A stretch of 18,479 bases of DNA. Source: UBA4658 sp002405485 (GTDB lineage: Bacteria > Planctomycetota > Phycisphaerae > Phycisphaerales > UBA1924). The stretch covers positions 1-18,479 of the forward strand of contig DAISGC010000079.1 of the NCBI GenBank assembly GCA_036823255.1, in the 5' to 3' direction. Below the pieces are notes generated by a model. It was not told the origin of the DNA. It did no database searches and saw only the letters and a list, made by a program, of their open reading frames with translations. Both the position numbers and the translations under genes were made by a program. Below, piece by piece: positions 7,349-15,304 of this stretch (position 1 is its first letter; each line of letters starts with the position of its first letter).

Positions 7349-8977
7349 TCAGTTCACACTTCCAACCACCGCCTCACCATCCTCCTTCAACTCGGAGACA
7401 AGGCAGTTGGTGGTGAGCATGAGCCCGGCGACGCTCGCCGCGTTGACGAGCGCGGTCTTGGCGACCAGCGCGGGATCGATGATCCCAGCCTTCACGAGGT
7501 CCAGATACTCACCCGTCGCGGCGTTGTAGCCAAAGCCGCCCGAGCCGTCCTTGACCTTCTCGACCACCAGGTCGCCGTCCACGCCGGCGTTCTCGGCGAT
7601 CTGCTTCACGCAGGCCTCGACGGCCTTGGAGACGATGTCGTACCCGAAGGCCTCGTCGCCGGCGTTCTTGGCCGACTGGGCCTTCTTCTTGGCGTCGAGG
7701 ATCGCCTTCTGCGTGCGGAGCAGGGCGACGCCGCCGCCGGGGACGTACCCCTCCTTGGCCGCGGCTCTCGTTGCGTGCAGGGCGTCGTCGACGCGGTCCT
7801 TCTTCTCCTTCATCGCGGTCTCGGTCGCGGCGCCGACGTTGATGATGGCCACGCCGCCGGTGAGCTTGGCGAGGCGTTCCATGAGCTTCTCGCGGTCATA
7901 GTCGCTGGTGCTCTTGTCGTGCTGGGTCTTGATCTGGGAAGCGCGGGCCTCGATGTCCTTCTTCTTTCCCGCGCCCTGGATGATCGTGCAGTTGTCCTTG
8001 TCCACGACGATCTTCTTCGCCGATCCCAGCTCGCCGAGCTCGATCGAATCCAGCGAGCGGCCGAGATCCTCGGCGAAGAAGACCCCGCCGGTCAGCACGG
8101 CGATGTCCCCGAGCATGGCCTTGCGACGATCGCCGAAGCCGGGGGCCTTGACGGCGCAGATCTTGATCGTGCCGCGGAGCCGATTGACCACGAGCGCGGC
8201 GAGGGCCTCGTTCTCGACCTCTTCGGCGATGATCAGCAGCGGCTGGCTGCTCATCGCGACCTTGTTCAGCAGGGGCAGGAGGTCGGTGAGATTGGCGACC
8301 TTCTTCTCGAAGATCAGCACCCGAGCGTCCTCGAGGACGCACTCGCCGGTCTTGGGATCGGTCATGAAGTACGGGGAGATGTAGCCCTTGTCGAACTGCA
8401 TGCCCTCGACGTAGTCCAGCGTCGTCTGGGCGCTCTTGCCCTCCTCCACCTCGACCACGCCCTCGGCGCCGACCTTGTCGATCGCCTTGGCGATGAGCTC
8501 GCCGATCTCGGTGTCGTGATTCGCCGAGACGGTCGCGATCTTCTTGTAGTCTTCAAAGCCCTTGCACTTGATCGCCATGTTGTCGATCGCGGCGGCGGCG
8601 GCGGCCGCTGCGTCGTTGATCCCGCGCTGGATCTGCACGGGGTTGGCGCCGCTGGTGACGTATCGCAGCCCCTGGTTGAAGATCGCCTCGGCGAGCACGG
8701 TTGCCGCCGTGGTCCCGTCGCCGGCCTTGTCGGCGGTCTTCTTGGCGACCTCATTGACCATCTTGGCGCCCATGGACTCGAAGGCCCCGGGCAGCGTGAT
8801 CTCCTTGGAGACGCTGACCCCGTCCTTGGTGATCGACGGGCCGCCGTAGGACTTCTGGATGATGACGTTGCGTCCGGTGGGGCCCATCGTGACCTTCACG
8901 GCCTTGGCCAGCCGCTCCACGCCCTTCTTCATCTCGATCAGCGCCTTGTCGTCGAACATGATCTGCTTGGTTGCCAT
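7349..8977 (-). CDS. groEL: Chaperonin GroEL, paralogue 2 (no GGM tail)
   Basis: A 542-residue Hsp60 subunit. The ATPase residues are present: Asp52 in ITKDGVS, Asp87 in GDGTT, and the catalytic Asp of the DDALHATRAA block corresponding to E. coli Asp398. The apical segment GYISPYFMTD keeps both tyrosines of the usual substrate/GroES-binding face. APGFGDRRKAML and YVPGGGVALLR are canonical. The C-terminus ends KEDGEAVVGSVN with no Gly-Gly-Met repeats, so the flexible tail inside the ring cavity would be very short. The ribosome binding site AGAGGA lies 8 nt before the ATG. It lies downstream of the sulfotransferase cassette and upstream of dnaJ, with no adjacent groES of its own. It is full length and not a pseudogene. 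Confidence 0.97.
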   Translation of the reverse strand: MATKQIMFDDKALIEMKKGVERLAKAVKVTMGPTGRNVIIQKSYGGPSITKDGVSVSKEITLPGAFESMGAKMVNEVAKKTADKAGDGTTAATVLAEAIFNQGLRYVTSGANPVQIQRGINDAAAAAAAAIDNMAIKCKGFEDYKKIATVSANHDTEIGELIAKAIDKVGAEGVVEVEEGKSAQTTLDYVEGMQFDKGYISPYFMTDPKTGECVLEDARVLIFEKKVANLTDLLPLLNKVAMSSQPLLIIAEEVENEALAALVVNRLRGTIKICAVKAPGFGDRRKAMLGDIAVLTGGVFFAEDLGRSLDSIELGELGSAKKIVVDKDNCTIIQGAGKKKDIEARASQIKTQHDKSTSDYDREKLMERLAKLTGGVAIINVGAATETAMKEKKDRVDDALHATRAAAKEGYVPGGGVALLRTQKAILDAKKKAQSAKNAGDEAFGYDIVSKAVEACVKQIAENAGVDGDLVVEKVKDGSGGFGYNAATGEYLDLVKAGIIDPALVAKTALVNAASVAGLMLTTNCLVSELKEDGEAVVGSVN

Positions 8978-9034
8978 GGGTTTGTCCTCTTCAGGTGTGT
9001 GTCAGCAAGACGGTTGGTGGTTGGTCTGTCAAAC

Positions 9035-10042
9035 TCAGGTGATCGAACATGCCAGCTCCGCGCCGGCCTGGGGTTGAACGGTTCGGACCCAGGATCCATC
9101 GGGTTCGTACTTCAACGTCACGAGCGCTTCGCCGGCGGTCTGATGGAACCACTCGGCCAGCCGAGGCGTGAAGTATCGGCGCCAGTCGCCGGACTCGCCC
9201 TTTCGGTAGAAGCTCGTCGGATCCTCGCGCCCGCCGAAGCCCGGCGCGGTGTTGGTCTCCTTGGAGACTGGCGCGGCGATTGCGGGATCGAGACCGAGGT
9301 GCTCGTAGATCTCGCGTCTCCCCTGCTCGACGTCGGCTCGGAGCGACTCGTACCGCACGAACTTGACATAGGACCCGAATCCCTCGGAACAGACCGAGGC
9401 CCAGATCCGCTGATCGTGCAGCACGTGATCCGCCCAGAAGTTCGCGTAGTAGCGGACCCACGGCTCGTGCGCCAGCAGGTTCGCCGCCGCCCGACGCTGA
9501 GCTTCTGCGGAGCCGTCGAGCCCCGCGAGCTGGGCCCGGTAGAACTCGCGCGTGCTCTCGTGGATCACATCGGGCGCCTTGGTGTTGAGCAGGTGATAGG
9601 TGTAGCTCACCAGCACGTCGCGGCCATCGCGCTGGATCACGATGTATCGCGCCTCGGGCGGCGAGATCATCACGCGGAACAGCCGCGGCGTGTGATCGCC
9701 CAGCACGGGGGGAATGGACCGGCCGGTCGGGCCGAGTCGTTCCTGCGCCCTGGCGTGGAGGCAGTCGCGAACGAGCTGCTGGAACGCTCGCTCGGCGGTG
9801 GAGCGCTGGGGCTCCAGAGCGCCCAGGTACCAGGGCAGGCTTGTGAACCCGTCCATGGCCCACCGCAGGATCAGGAAGTGGAACTCGCCGTCGCAGAAAC
9901 AGTCCGGGTGCAGATTCAGGAGTGACGAGACCCAGTTGGTTCCGGATCGGGGATGTCCGGAGACGAAGACGTAGCGGCGCGGCGACTGCGCCGACCGATC
10001 GGTCGCGTGCTCTGGTCTGGATTTCCTGGGCCAGGCGATCAC
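9035..10042 (-). CDS. PAPS-dependent sulfotransferase (third of the tandem cassette)
   Basis: A 335-residue protein of the sulfotransferase P-loop fold. It would move a sulfuryl group from PAPS to a hydroxyl or amino group of an unknown acceptor. The 5'-phosphosulfate loop GHPRSGTNW is at 29-37. The 3'-phosphate-binding block QRDGRDVLVS is at 137-146, with Arg138 and Ser146. The C-terminal YRKGESGDW is at about 279-287. There is no signal peptide or membrane helix, so it is predicted cytoplasmic. The start is a GTG at 10042 overlapping the upstream TGA by 4 bp (GTGA), which implies translational coupling. It is 57 bp upstream of groEL-2 with no obvious hairpin between them. It is clearly related to the two preceding genes but diverged. 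Confidence 0.9.
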   Translation of the reverse strand: MIAWPRKSRPEHATDRSAQSPRRYVFVSGHPRSGTNWVSSLLNLHPDCFCDGEFHFLILRWAMDGFTSLPWYLGALEPQRSTAERAFQQLVRDCLHARAQERLGPTGRSIPPVLGDHTPRLFRVMISPPEARYIVIQRDGRDVLVSYTYHLLNTKAPDVIHESTREFYRAQLAGLDGSAEAQRRAAANLLAHEPWVRYYANFWADHVLHDQRIWASVCSEGFGSYVKFVRYESLRADVEQGRREIYEHLGLDPAIAAPVSKETNTAPGFGGREDPTSFYRKGESGDWRRYFTPRLAEWFHQTAGEALVTLKYEPDGSWVRTVQPQAGAELACSIT

Positions 10043-11166
10043 CAGTTGTCGTCCTTTTCGTATCCGAGTTCGAGGAGCGTGTCACCGGCTTCGTCCTTGA
10101 ACCAGCCCTTCACGTCATCGGTGAAGTACTGCACCCAGTCTCCTACCGCGCCCTTGCGGAACAAGCCGTGCGGATTCTCGGATGCCAGCGTCGGCTTGGT
10201 GCGTGTTTCGTCGCTCAATGGCCCGGCCTCCGCCGGGTCCACGCCGAGGAACGAGTAGATTCGGCTTCGCTCGCCTTCCGGATCGCGGTGGATGTTCTCA
10301 AAGCGAACGACCAGCACGCGTGACTGCCAGTTCCAGAGCATCGGCGGACGATCCGCAAGCGGATTGACTTCTTCGATCAACCCCGCGTCGATCTTCTTCA
10401 GGCACTCCATATCAACGCGGAGGTGCCGCCGCCAGCGCCCCGCGAGCCGACGCAACCATCGCTCGCAGCCGAGCAGTTCGGCCGGGTTCTTCTTGAAGTG
10501 ATCCGGATCGGCGAGGAACTTGGCTCGGGAATCGCCAAGCTCGGCGGCGAATCCGCCATCCATGTAGTTGAACCCGCCGTTCTTCAGTTCCTGATGGGCC
10601 CATGAGACCAGAATGTCTCGTGGATCGCGGATGATCAGAAACTGCGGCGCGCCCGGGATGAACACCCGGCACGGCCGCGGCGTGCGATCGCCCAGCCAGA
10701 GTGCCCCGGGTCGATGGGCCGATGAGGATCCGATGATCTCCTTGATCGTCCGCTGGAAGCTCAGGACGGCCTGGGACCGCATCGGATCTCGCGACGCGGC
10801 GTGCCAGGACTTGCCAGTCAGATCGTTGAGCGAGTTGTGCAGGGACTCGAATCGGTACTCGCCGTCGATCCACAGCTTGGGGTGCAGCTTGATGACCGCG
10901 TCCATCCAATGCGTCCCCGAGCGAGGATGGCCGCAGAAGAAGAACACTCGATGCTCGCGTCCATCAATGCGAACGGTGTAGTTCTCCGAGTTTCGGCACG
11001 CTTCGAAGGCTGGATTGCCATACTCGCGCCGATCGATGCCGGCGCGGTGGCCGAGCACCGGCTGCTCGGTGTACCGTGGCGAAAGCCGAGCGGGGGCTTC
11101 AGATGCGGCGCCGGGCGACACCACGCGAATCGCCGATCGAACGATGCGTTTGATGCCGGCGTTCAT
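10039..11166 (-). CDS. PAPS-dependent sulfotransferase (second of the tandem cassette)
   Basis: A 375-residue sulfotransferase with a basic N-terminal extension of about 70 residues not present in the third copy. The PAPS-binding loop GHPRSGTHW is at 79-87 and the 3'-phosphate block RDPRDILVS at 180-188. The conserved GDRTPR is at 159-164, and the FRKGAVGDW C-terminal motif is at 336-344. Key residues appear intact. I chose the ATG at 11166 because it overlaps the upstream stop in an ATGA. An ATG or alternative start 10 codons earlier (11196) would lie inside the upstream gene. The stop overlaps the next start (GTGA). The acceptor is unknown. No membrane segment is seen. Confidence 0.9.
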   Translation of the reverse strand: MNAGIKRIVRSAIRVVSPGAASEAPARLSPRYTEQPVLGHRAGIDRREYGNPAFEACRNSENYTVRIDGREHRVFFFCGHPRSGTHWMDAVIKLHPKLWIDGEYRFESLHNSLNDLTGKSWHAASRDPMRSQAVLSFQRTIKEIIGSSSAHRPGALWLGDRTPRPCRVFIPGAPQFLIIRDPRDILVSWAHQELKNGGFNYMDGGFAAELGDSRAKFLADPDHFKKNPAELLGCERWLRRLAGRWRRHLRVDMECLKKIDAGLIEEVNPLADRPPMLWNWQSRVLVVRFENIHRDPEGERSRIYSFLGVDPAEAGPLSDETRTKPTLASENPHGLFRKGAVGDWVQYFTDDVKGWFKDEAGDTLLELGYEKDDNW

Positions 11167-12209
11167 GAGGCCGCCCCGATCCGGGCGGTAGCCCAAGAGG
11201 CGTTCCGCTCATACTCCGCGCGTGTGAGCGCGTCGCCCGCGACTTCCTGGAACCACATGCACTGCAGGGGGGTGAACATCGAACGCCACTCCCCGACTTC
11301 GCCCTTGCGATAGAACTTCGACGGCGCGGGCTCATCGAAGCCGGGAAGGGTCCTGGTCTCTCGACTGAGCGGGGCGGCAACGCTCGGATCGAGACCAAGG
11401 AACGCGTAGAGCGACGAACGCGCCGCCGCAATGTCCTCGTGCATTCGCTCGTACACAAGCTGAAGCACCGGCGTGCCACGCTCGCGCAGACGCGGGGCCT
11501 CGTCGAGTTCGCGGTGCACCATGTCGGCCCAGGTCTTGGCATGCGTGCGGAACCAGCGCTCGTCGCTCAAGTAGCCGGAGCCCGGTTCGGAGAACGCCGC
11601 GGGATCCTCTTGAAACCTTGGATTGAATCGCTCGGCCGACGCTCGCATCTCGGGCAACAACAAGTCAAGGTTCTTCGTCCGCAGGTGCTGGAAGTTCCAG
11701 CTCACCATGACATCGCGTCCATCGCGCCGGATGTTCACGATCGGTGCGCCGGGAAGCAGTTCCTGAAGCAGCCGAGGCGTGCGATCGCCGATCCAGGTCG
11801 CCGTCGGCTTGTCACGAGTCTCGGCAAACATCACGCGGCGGACGAATGCGTGATACGAGTCATCGATCACACCACGCAAACGGGGGCGCGCGGTGAGATA
11901 CCAGCGCGTATCCACCAACTCATCGACGCCGCGGCGGAGAGCTTCGAGATGAAACTCGCCCTTGACGACAACGTCTGGGTGCTGATTCAGAATGTTCTCA
12001 ACCCAATGCGTGCCGGACTTGTAGCAACCGGTGATGAAGAAGAATCGATGGCGACGCTCACCGTTGCGGATGCTGAACGCGTCGCCGTCGGGAAGATCGC
12101 AGCATCGCCACGGGCGAGGGTCAACGCTCGCCGCCACGTGGGTCTGCGCGGAGCCCGAGGCGAATACGCCCACAGTGCTCTTGAGAAGTTGGCGCAGCGC
12201 GGCAGCCAT
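11163..12209 (-). CDS. PAPS-dependent sulfotransferase (first of the tandem cassette)
   Basis: A 348-residue sulfotransferase. The PAPS loop is GCYKSGTHW (61-69), with Lys where the other two copies have Arg, resembling the classic PKSGTxW loop. The 3'-phosphate block is RRDGRDVMVS (161-170), preceded by IGDRTPR at 140-146. A YRKGEVGEW motif is near residue 310. The N-terminal 55 residues have no clear motif and a Cys pair at 36-37. It is predicted cytoplasmic. The gene starts 72 bp after the groES stop, and that gap contains a strong 13-bp stem-loop. No good ribosome binding site precedes the ATG. The stop overlaps the next start by 4 bp. Confidence 0.9.
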   Translation of the reverse strand: MAAALRQLLKSTVGVFASGSAQTHVAASVDPRPWRCCDLPDGDAFSIRNGERRHRFFFITGCYKSGTHWVENILNQHPDVVVKGEFHLEALRRGVDELVDTRWYLTARPRLRGVIDDSYHAFVRRVMFAETRDKPTATWIGDRTPRLLQELLPGAPIVNIRRDGRDVMVSWNFQHLRTKNLDLLLPEMRASAERFNPRFQEDPAAFSEPGSGYLSDERWFRTHAKTWADMVHRELDEAPRLRERGTPVLQLVYERMHEDIAAARSSLYAFLGLDPSVAAPLSRETRTLPGFDEPAPSKFYRKGEVGEWRSMFTPLQCMWFQEVAGDALTRAEYERNASWATARIGAAS

Positions 12210-12229
12210 GATCGGTCGAGATCGTCCAT

Positions 12230-12264
12230 GCGCAGGGGCTCGGGATTGGTCCGAGCCACTGCGC
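12230..12264 (-). other. Strong stem-loop in the gap between groES and the sulfotransferases
   Basis: The outer stem GCGCAG pairs with CTGCGC. A single G/A mismatch follows, then the inner stem GGCTCGG/CCGAGCC and a 7-nt loop: 13 bp in 35 nt. It begins 17 bp past the groES stop codon. There is no U-tract on the transcript side. It could separate groES expression from the sulfotransferase cassette or protect the groES 3' end. Confidence 0.6.
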
Positions 12265-12281
12265 TGAGGTTGGAGTACGCG

Positions 12282-12569
12282 TTAGTCCAGAACGCCGAGC
12301 AACTCACTCTCGCGGAGGATGAGGAACTTCTCGCCCTTGACCTCGACTTCGGTGCCGGCGTACTTGCCGTAGACGACGGTGTTGCCCTTGGAAACGGACA
12401 TCTGGGCGCGACCGCCGTTGTCCAGACGCTTGCCGGGTCCGATCGCCAGGACCTCACCCTTGACGGGCTTCTCCTTCGCGGACTCGGGGAGGAAGATGCC
12501 GGAGGCGGTCTTGGACTCGGACTCGATGGGCTTGACGAGGACGCGATCGTCCATGGGCTTGATGGCCAT
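12282..12569 (-). CDS. groES: Co-chaperonin GroES
   Basis: A 95-residue Hsp10 subunit that caps the GroEL ring as a heptamer. It begins MAIKPMDDRVLVKP, followed by the mobile loop ESESKTASGIFLPESAKEKP (residues about 16-35), whose IFL tripeptide contacts the GroEL apical domain. GEVLAIGPGKR, TVVYGKYAGTEVEVKGEKFLIL and the final SELLGVLD are canonical. It follows groEL-1 rather than preceding it, which reverses the usual groES-groEL order. The likely ribosome binding site GGAG (12580-12583 on the complement) lies 10 nt from the ATG, inside a 5-bp hairpin. Confidence 0.97.
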   Translation of the reverse strand: MAIKPMDDRVLVKPIESESKTASGIFLPESAKEKPVKGEVLAIGPGKRLDNGGRAQMSVSKGNTVVYGKYAGTEVEVKGEKFLILRESELLGVLD

Positions 12570-12571
12570 TG

Positions 12572-12584
12572 TGGAGTGTCTCCA
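12572..12584 (-). promoter_or_regulatory. Hairpin enclosing the groES ribosome binding site
   Basis: On the transcript this reads UGGAG-ACA-CUCCA, a 5-bp stem with a triloop, ending 2 nt before the groES AUG. The GGAG of the first arm is the only Shine-Dalgarno-like sequence there, so folding would hide it. The small size would let it melt easily, as in a simple RNA thermometer. This role is inferred. Confidence 0.4.
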
Positions 12585-12638
12585 GTTTCTGTGTGCGACG
12601 ACACGGGGATCTTGACCGTGCCGATGATGTCCTGTGAG

Positions 12639-12664
12639 CGGCCCGGGCGTCGTTGCCCGGACCG
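12639..12664 (-). other. Stem-loop in the groEL-1/groES gap
   Basis: CGG pairs with CCG outside a single C/A mismatch. The inner stem is CCGGGC/GCCCGG with a 6-nt loop. It lies 24 bp past the groEL-1 stop and about 70 bp before the groES start. No U-tract is seen, so transcription probably continues, possibly at a reduced level. Confidence 0.5.
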
Positions 12665-12688
12665 AGGTGCGTGCGATCCGGCGCGGGC

Positions 12689-14452
<1,764 letters not shown>

Positions 14453-14490
14453 GAGCAATCGTCTCCGTGATGGATCGCGTTGAGGGGGAC

Positions 14491-14507
14491 TCTCCCAGAG
14501 CGGGAGA
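14491..14507 (-). other. Stem-loop in the groEL-1 leader
   Basis: TCTCCC-agagc-GGGAGA, a 6-bp stem with a 5-nt loop, 39 bp upstream of the groEL-1 ATG. The TCTCC arm could also pair with the downstream GGAGA ribosome binding site, giving two alternative folds. A regulatory role is inferred. Confidence 0.3.
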
Positions 14508-14606
14508 TCTGTCAGAGGGGCAACTGGTGTGCCAGCTCACGAGCACGGTTCAGAGGCCGTTGAACACCCGCTGGGCATGTCAGAGACCGTCCGAAGAACT
14601 CGCGGC

Positions 14607-14621
14607 CTGCCAAGTTGGCAG
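14607..14621. promoter_or_regulatory. Operator-like palindrome in the groEL-1/nuoA intergenic region
   Basis: CTGCCAAGTTGGCAG is a perfect 7+1+7 palindrome. Its right half core AAGTTGGC recurs at 14630-14637, 18 bp on. It sits in the 230-bp divergent region that must contain the promoters of both the chaperone cluster and nuoA. I see no CIRCE or HAIR heat-shock operator there, so this is the best candidate repressor site. Confidence 0.4.
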
Positions 14622-14664
14622 ACGTGGAAAAGTTGGCCTGGCCGGGGATTCTGGGGCTCTGATC

Positions 14665-14673
14665 TGCTAACAT
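14665..14673 (+). promoter_or_regulatory. Candidate extended -10 promoter of nuoA
   Basis: TGCTAACAT fits an extended -10 (TGn followed by TAACAT, 4 of 6 matches to TATAAT). No -35 box is at the right distance. A start about 7 bp downstream would lie within a few bases of the nuoA ATG, which has no Shine-Dalgarno sequence, so the mRNA could be leaderless. Weak evidence. Confidence 0.25.
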
Positions 14674-14682
14674 CGCCCGCCC

Positions 14683-15126
14683 ATGATGGTTCCAGCGCTG
14701 CCGACATCGATCGCCCCCATTGACGCGCCTCTGGTCGTGCTGGCGAGCACGGACATCTCGGCGTACATCCCGGTCATGATTCTGATCACCATGGCGGTGA
14801 CGTTCGGGATCATCAACGTCGGGGCATCGCTGGTCATCGGGCCGAGGCGTGATGGCGCGACCAAGAGCGCGGCGTACGAGAGCGGCATGAACGCGGTGGG
14901 CACGGCCCGCAAGCGTTTCAACGTGCGGTTCTATCTGATCGCGATGGTCTTTCTGGTCTTCGACATCGAGATCATCTTCCTGTACCCCTGGGCTGTGACG
15001 TTCCCGAACCTTGCCCAGGGGACGAGCGAGTCGCTCCTCTGGCTCGGACGCATCCTGTTCTTCGTATTCACGACCATCGTGGCCTATGTCTACGGGGTGC
15101 GCAAGGGCGTGTTCAAGTTTGATTGA
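14683..15126 (+). CDS. nuoA: NADH-quinone oxidoreductase subunit A
   Basis: A 147-residue membrane subunit of respiratory complex I, homologous to mitochondrial ND3, with three transmembrane helices (about 26-50, 82-106 and 118-139). The signature block AYESGMNAVGTARKRFNVRFYL (64-85) is present, and FDIEIIFLYPW (93-103) keeps the conserved acidic pair Asp94/Glu96. The loop has ESG rather than the ECG of mitochondrial ND3, which is common in bacteria as far as I recall. The N-terminus is longer than usual by about 15-20 residues. The ATG at 14686 is an equal alternative. nuoB and the rest of the nuo operon do not follow. The next gene is a signalling protein, so nuoA stands alone here. Confidence 0.93.
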   Translation: MMVPALPTSIAPIDAPLVVLASTDISAYIPVMILITMAVTFGIINVGASLVIGPRRDGATKSAAYESGMNAVGTARKRFNVRFYLIAMVFLVFDIEIIFLYPWAVTFPNLAQGTSESLLWLGRILFFVFTTIVAYVYGVRKGVFKFD

Positions 15127-15179
15127 TCGCGTCGGGCGGGTGCAGATCAGCCAAAGTCCTCGATAACTGCCCGGCGATC
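15125..15179 (+). other. Imperfect inverted repeat after nuoA
   Basis: GATCGC at 15125-15130, overlapping the nuoA stop, is complementary to GCGATC at 15174-15179. Inner CGGGC/GCCCG segments also pair with bulges. It is the only terminator-like structure in the 178-bp gap before the chosen start of the EAL protein. There is no U-tract and the loop is long, so support is weak. Confidence 0.2.
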
Positions 15180-15304
15180 TCAGGGTGATTCTCGGATTCG
15201 CCGGATGCGGCGATTTTCTGCGCCAGAACCCCTCTCTGGATCGGAAACTCCTAGGCAGACCGGCCGATATGACGAGGCCGGACGTTGCGTGTTCGGCGTC
15301 CACG

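Noticed and set aside
7340..9925. An 861-codon open frame on the plus strand opposite groEL-2 and the third sulfotransferase
   Set aside because: It is a GC-rich shadow of two well-supported minus-strand genes, with a Leu/Gly/Asp/His-skewed composition and no recognisable domain.
9035..12209. Sulfotransferase cassette as a mobile island
   Set aside because: No integrase, transposase, terminal repeats or tRNA edge is seen, and codon use looks like the neighbours. Insertion is possible but without direct signs of mobility.
15130..15184. Possible c-di-GMP riboswitch before the EAL gene
   Set aside because: A GCCAAAG segment and paired ends are present, but the conserved GEMM-I core and tetraloop receptor are not.
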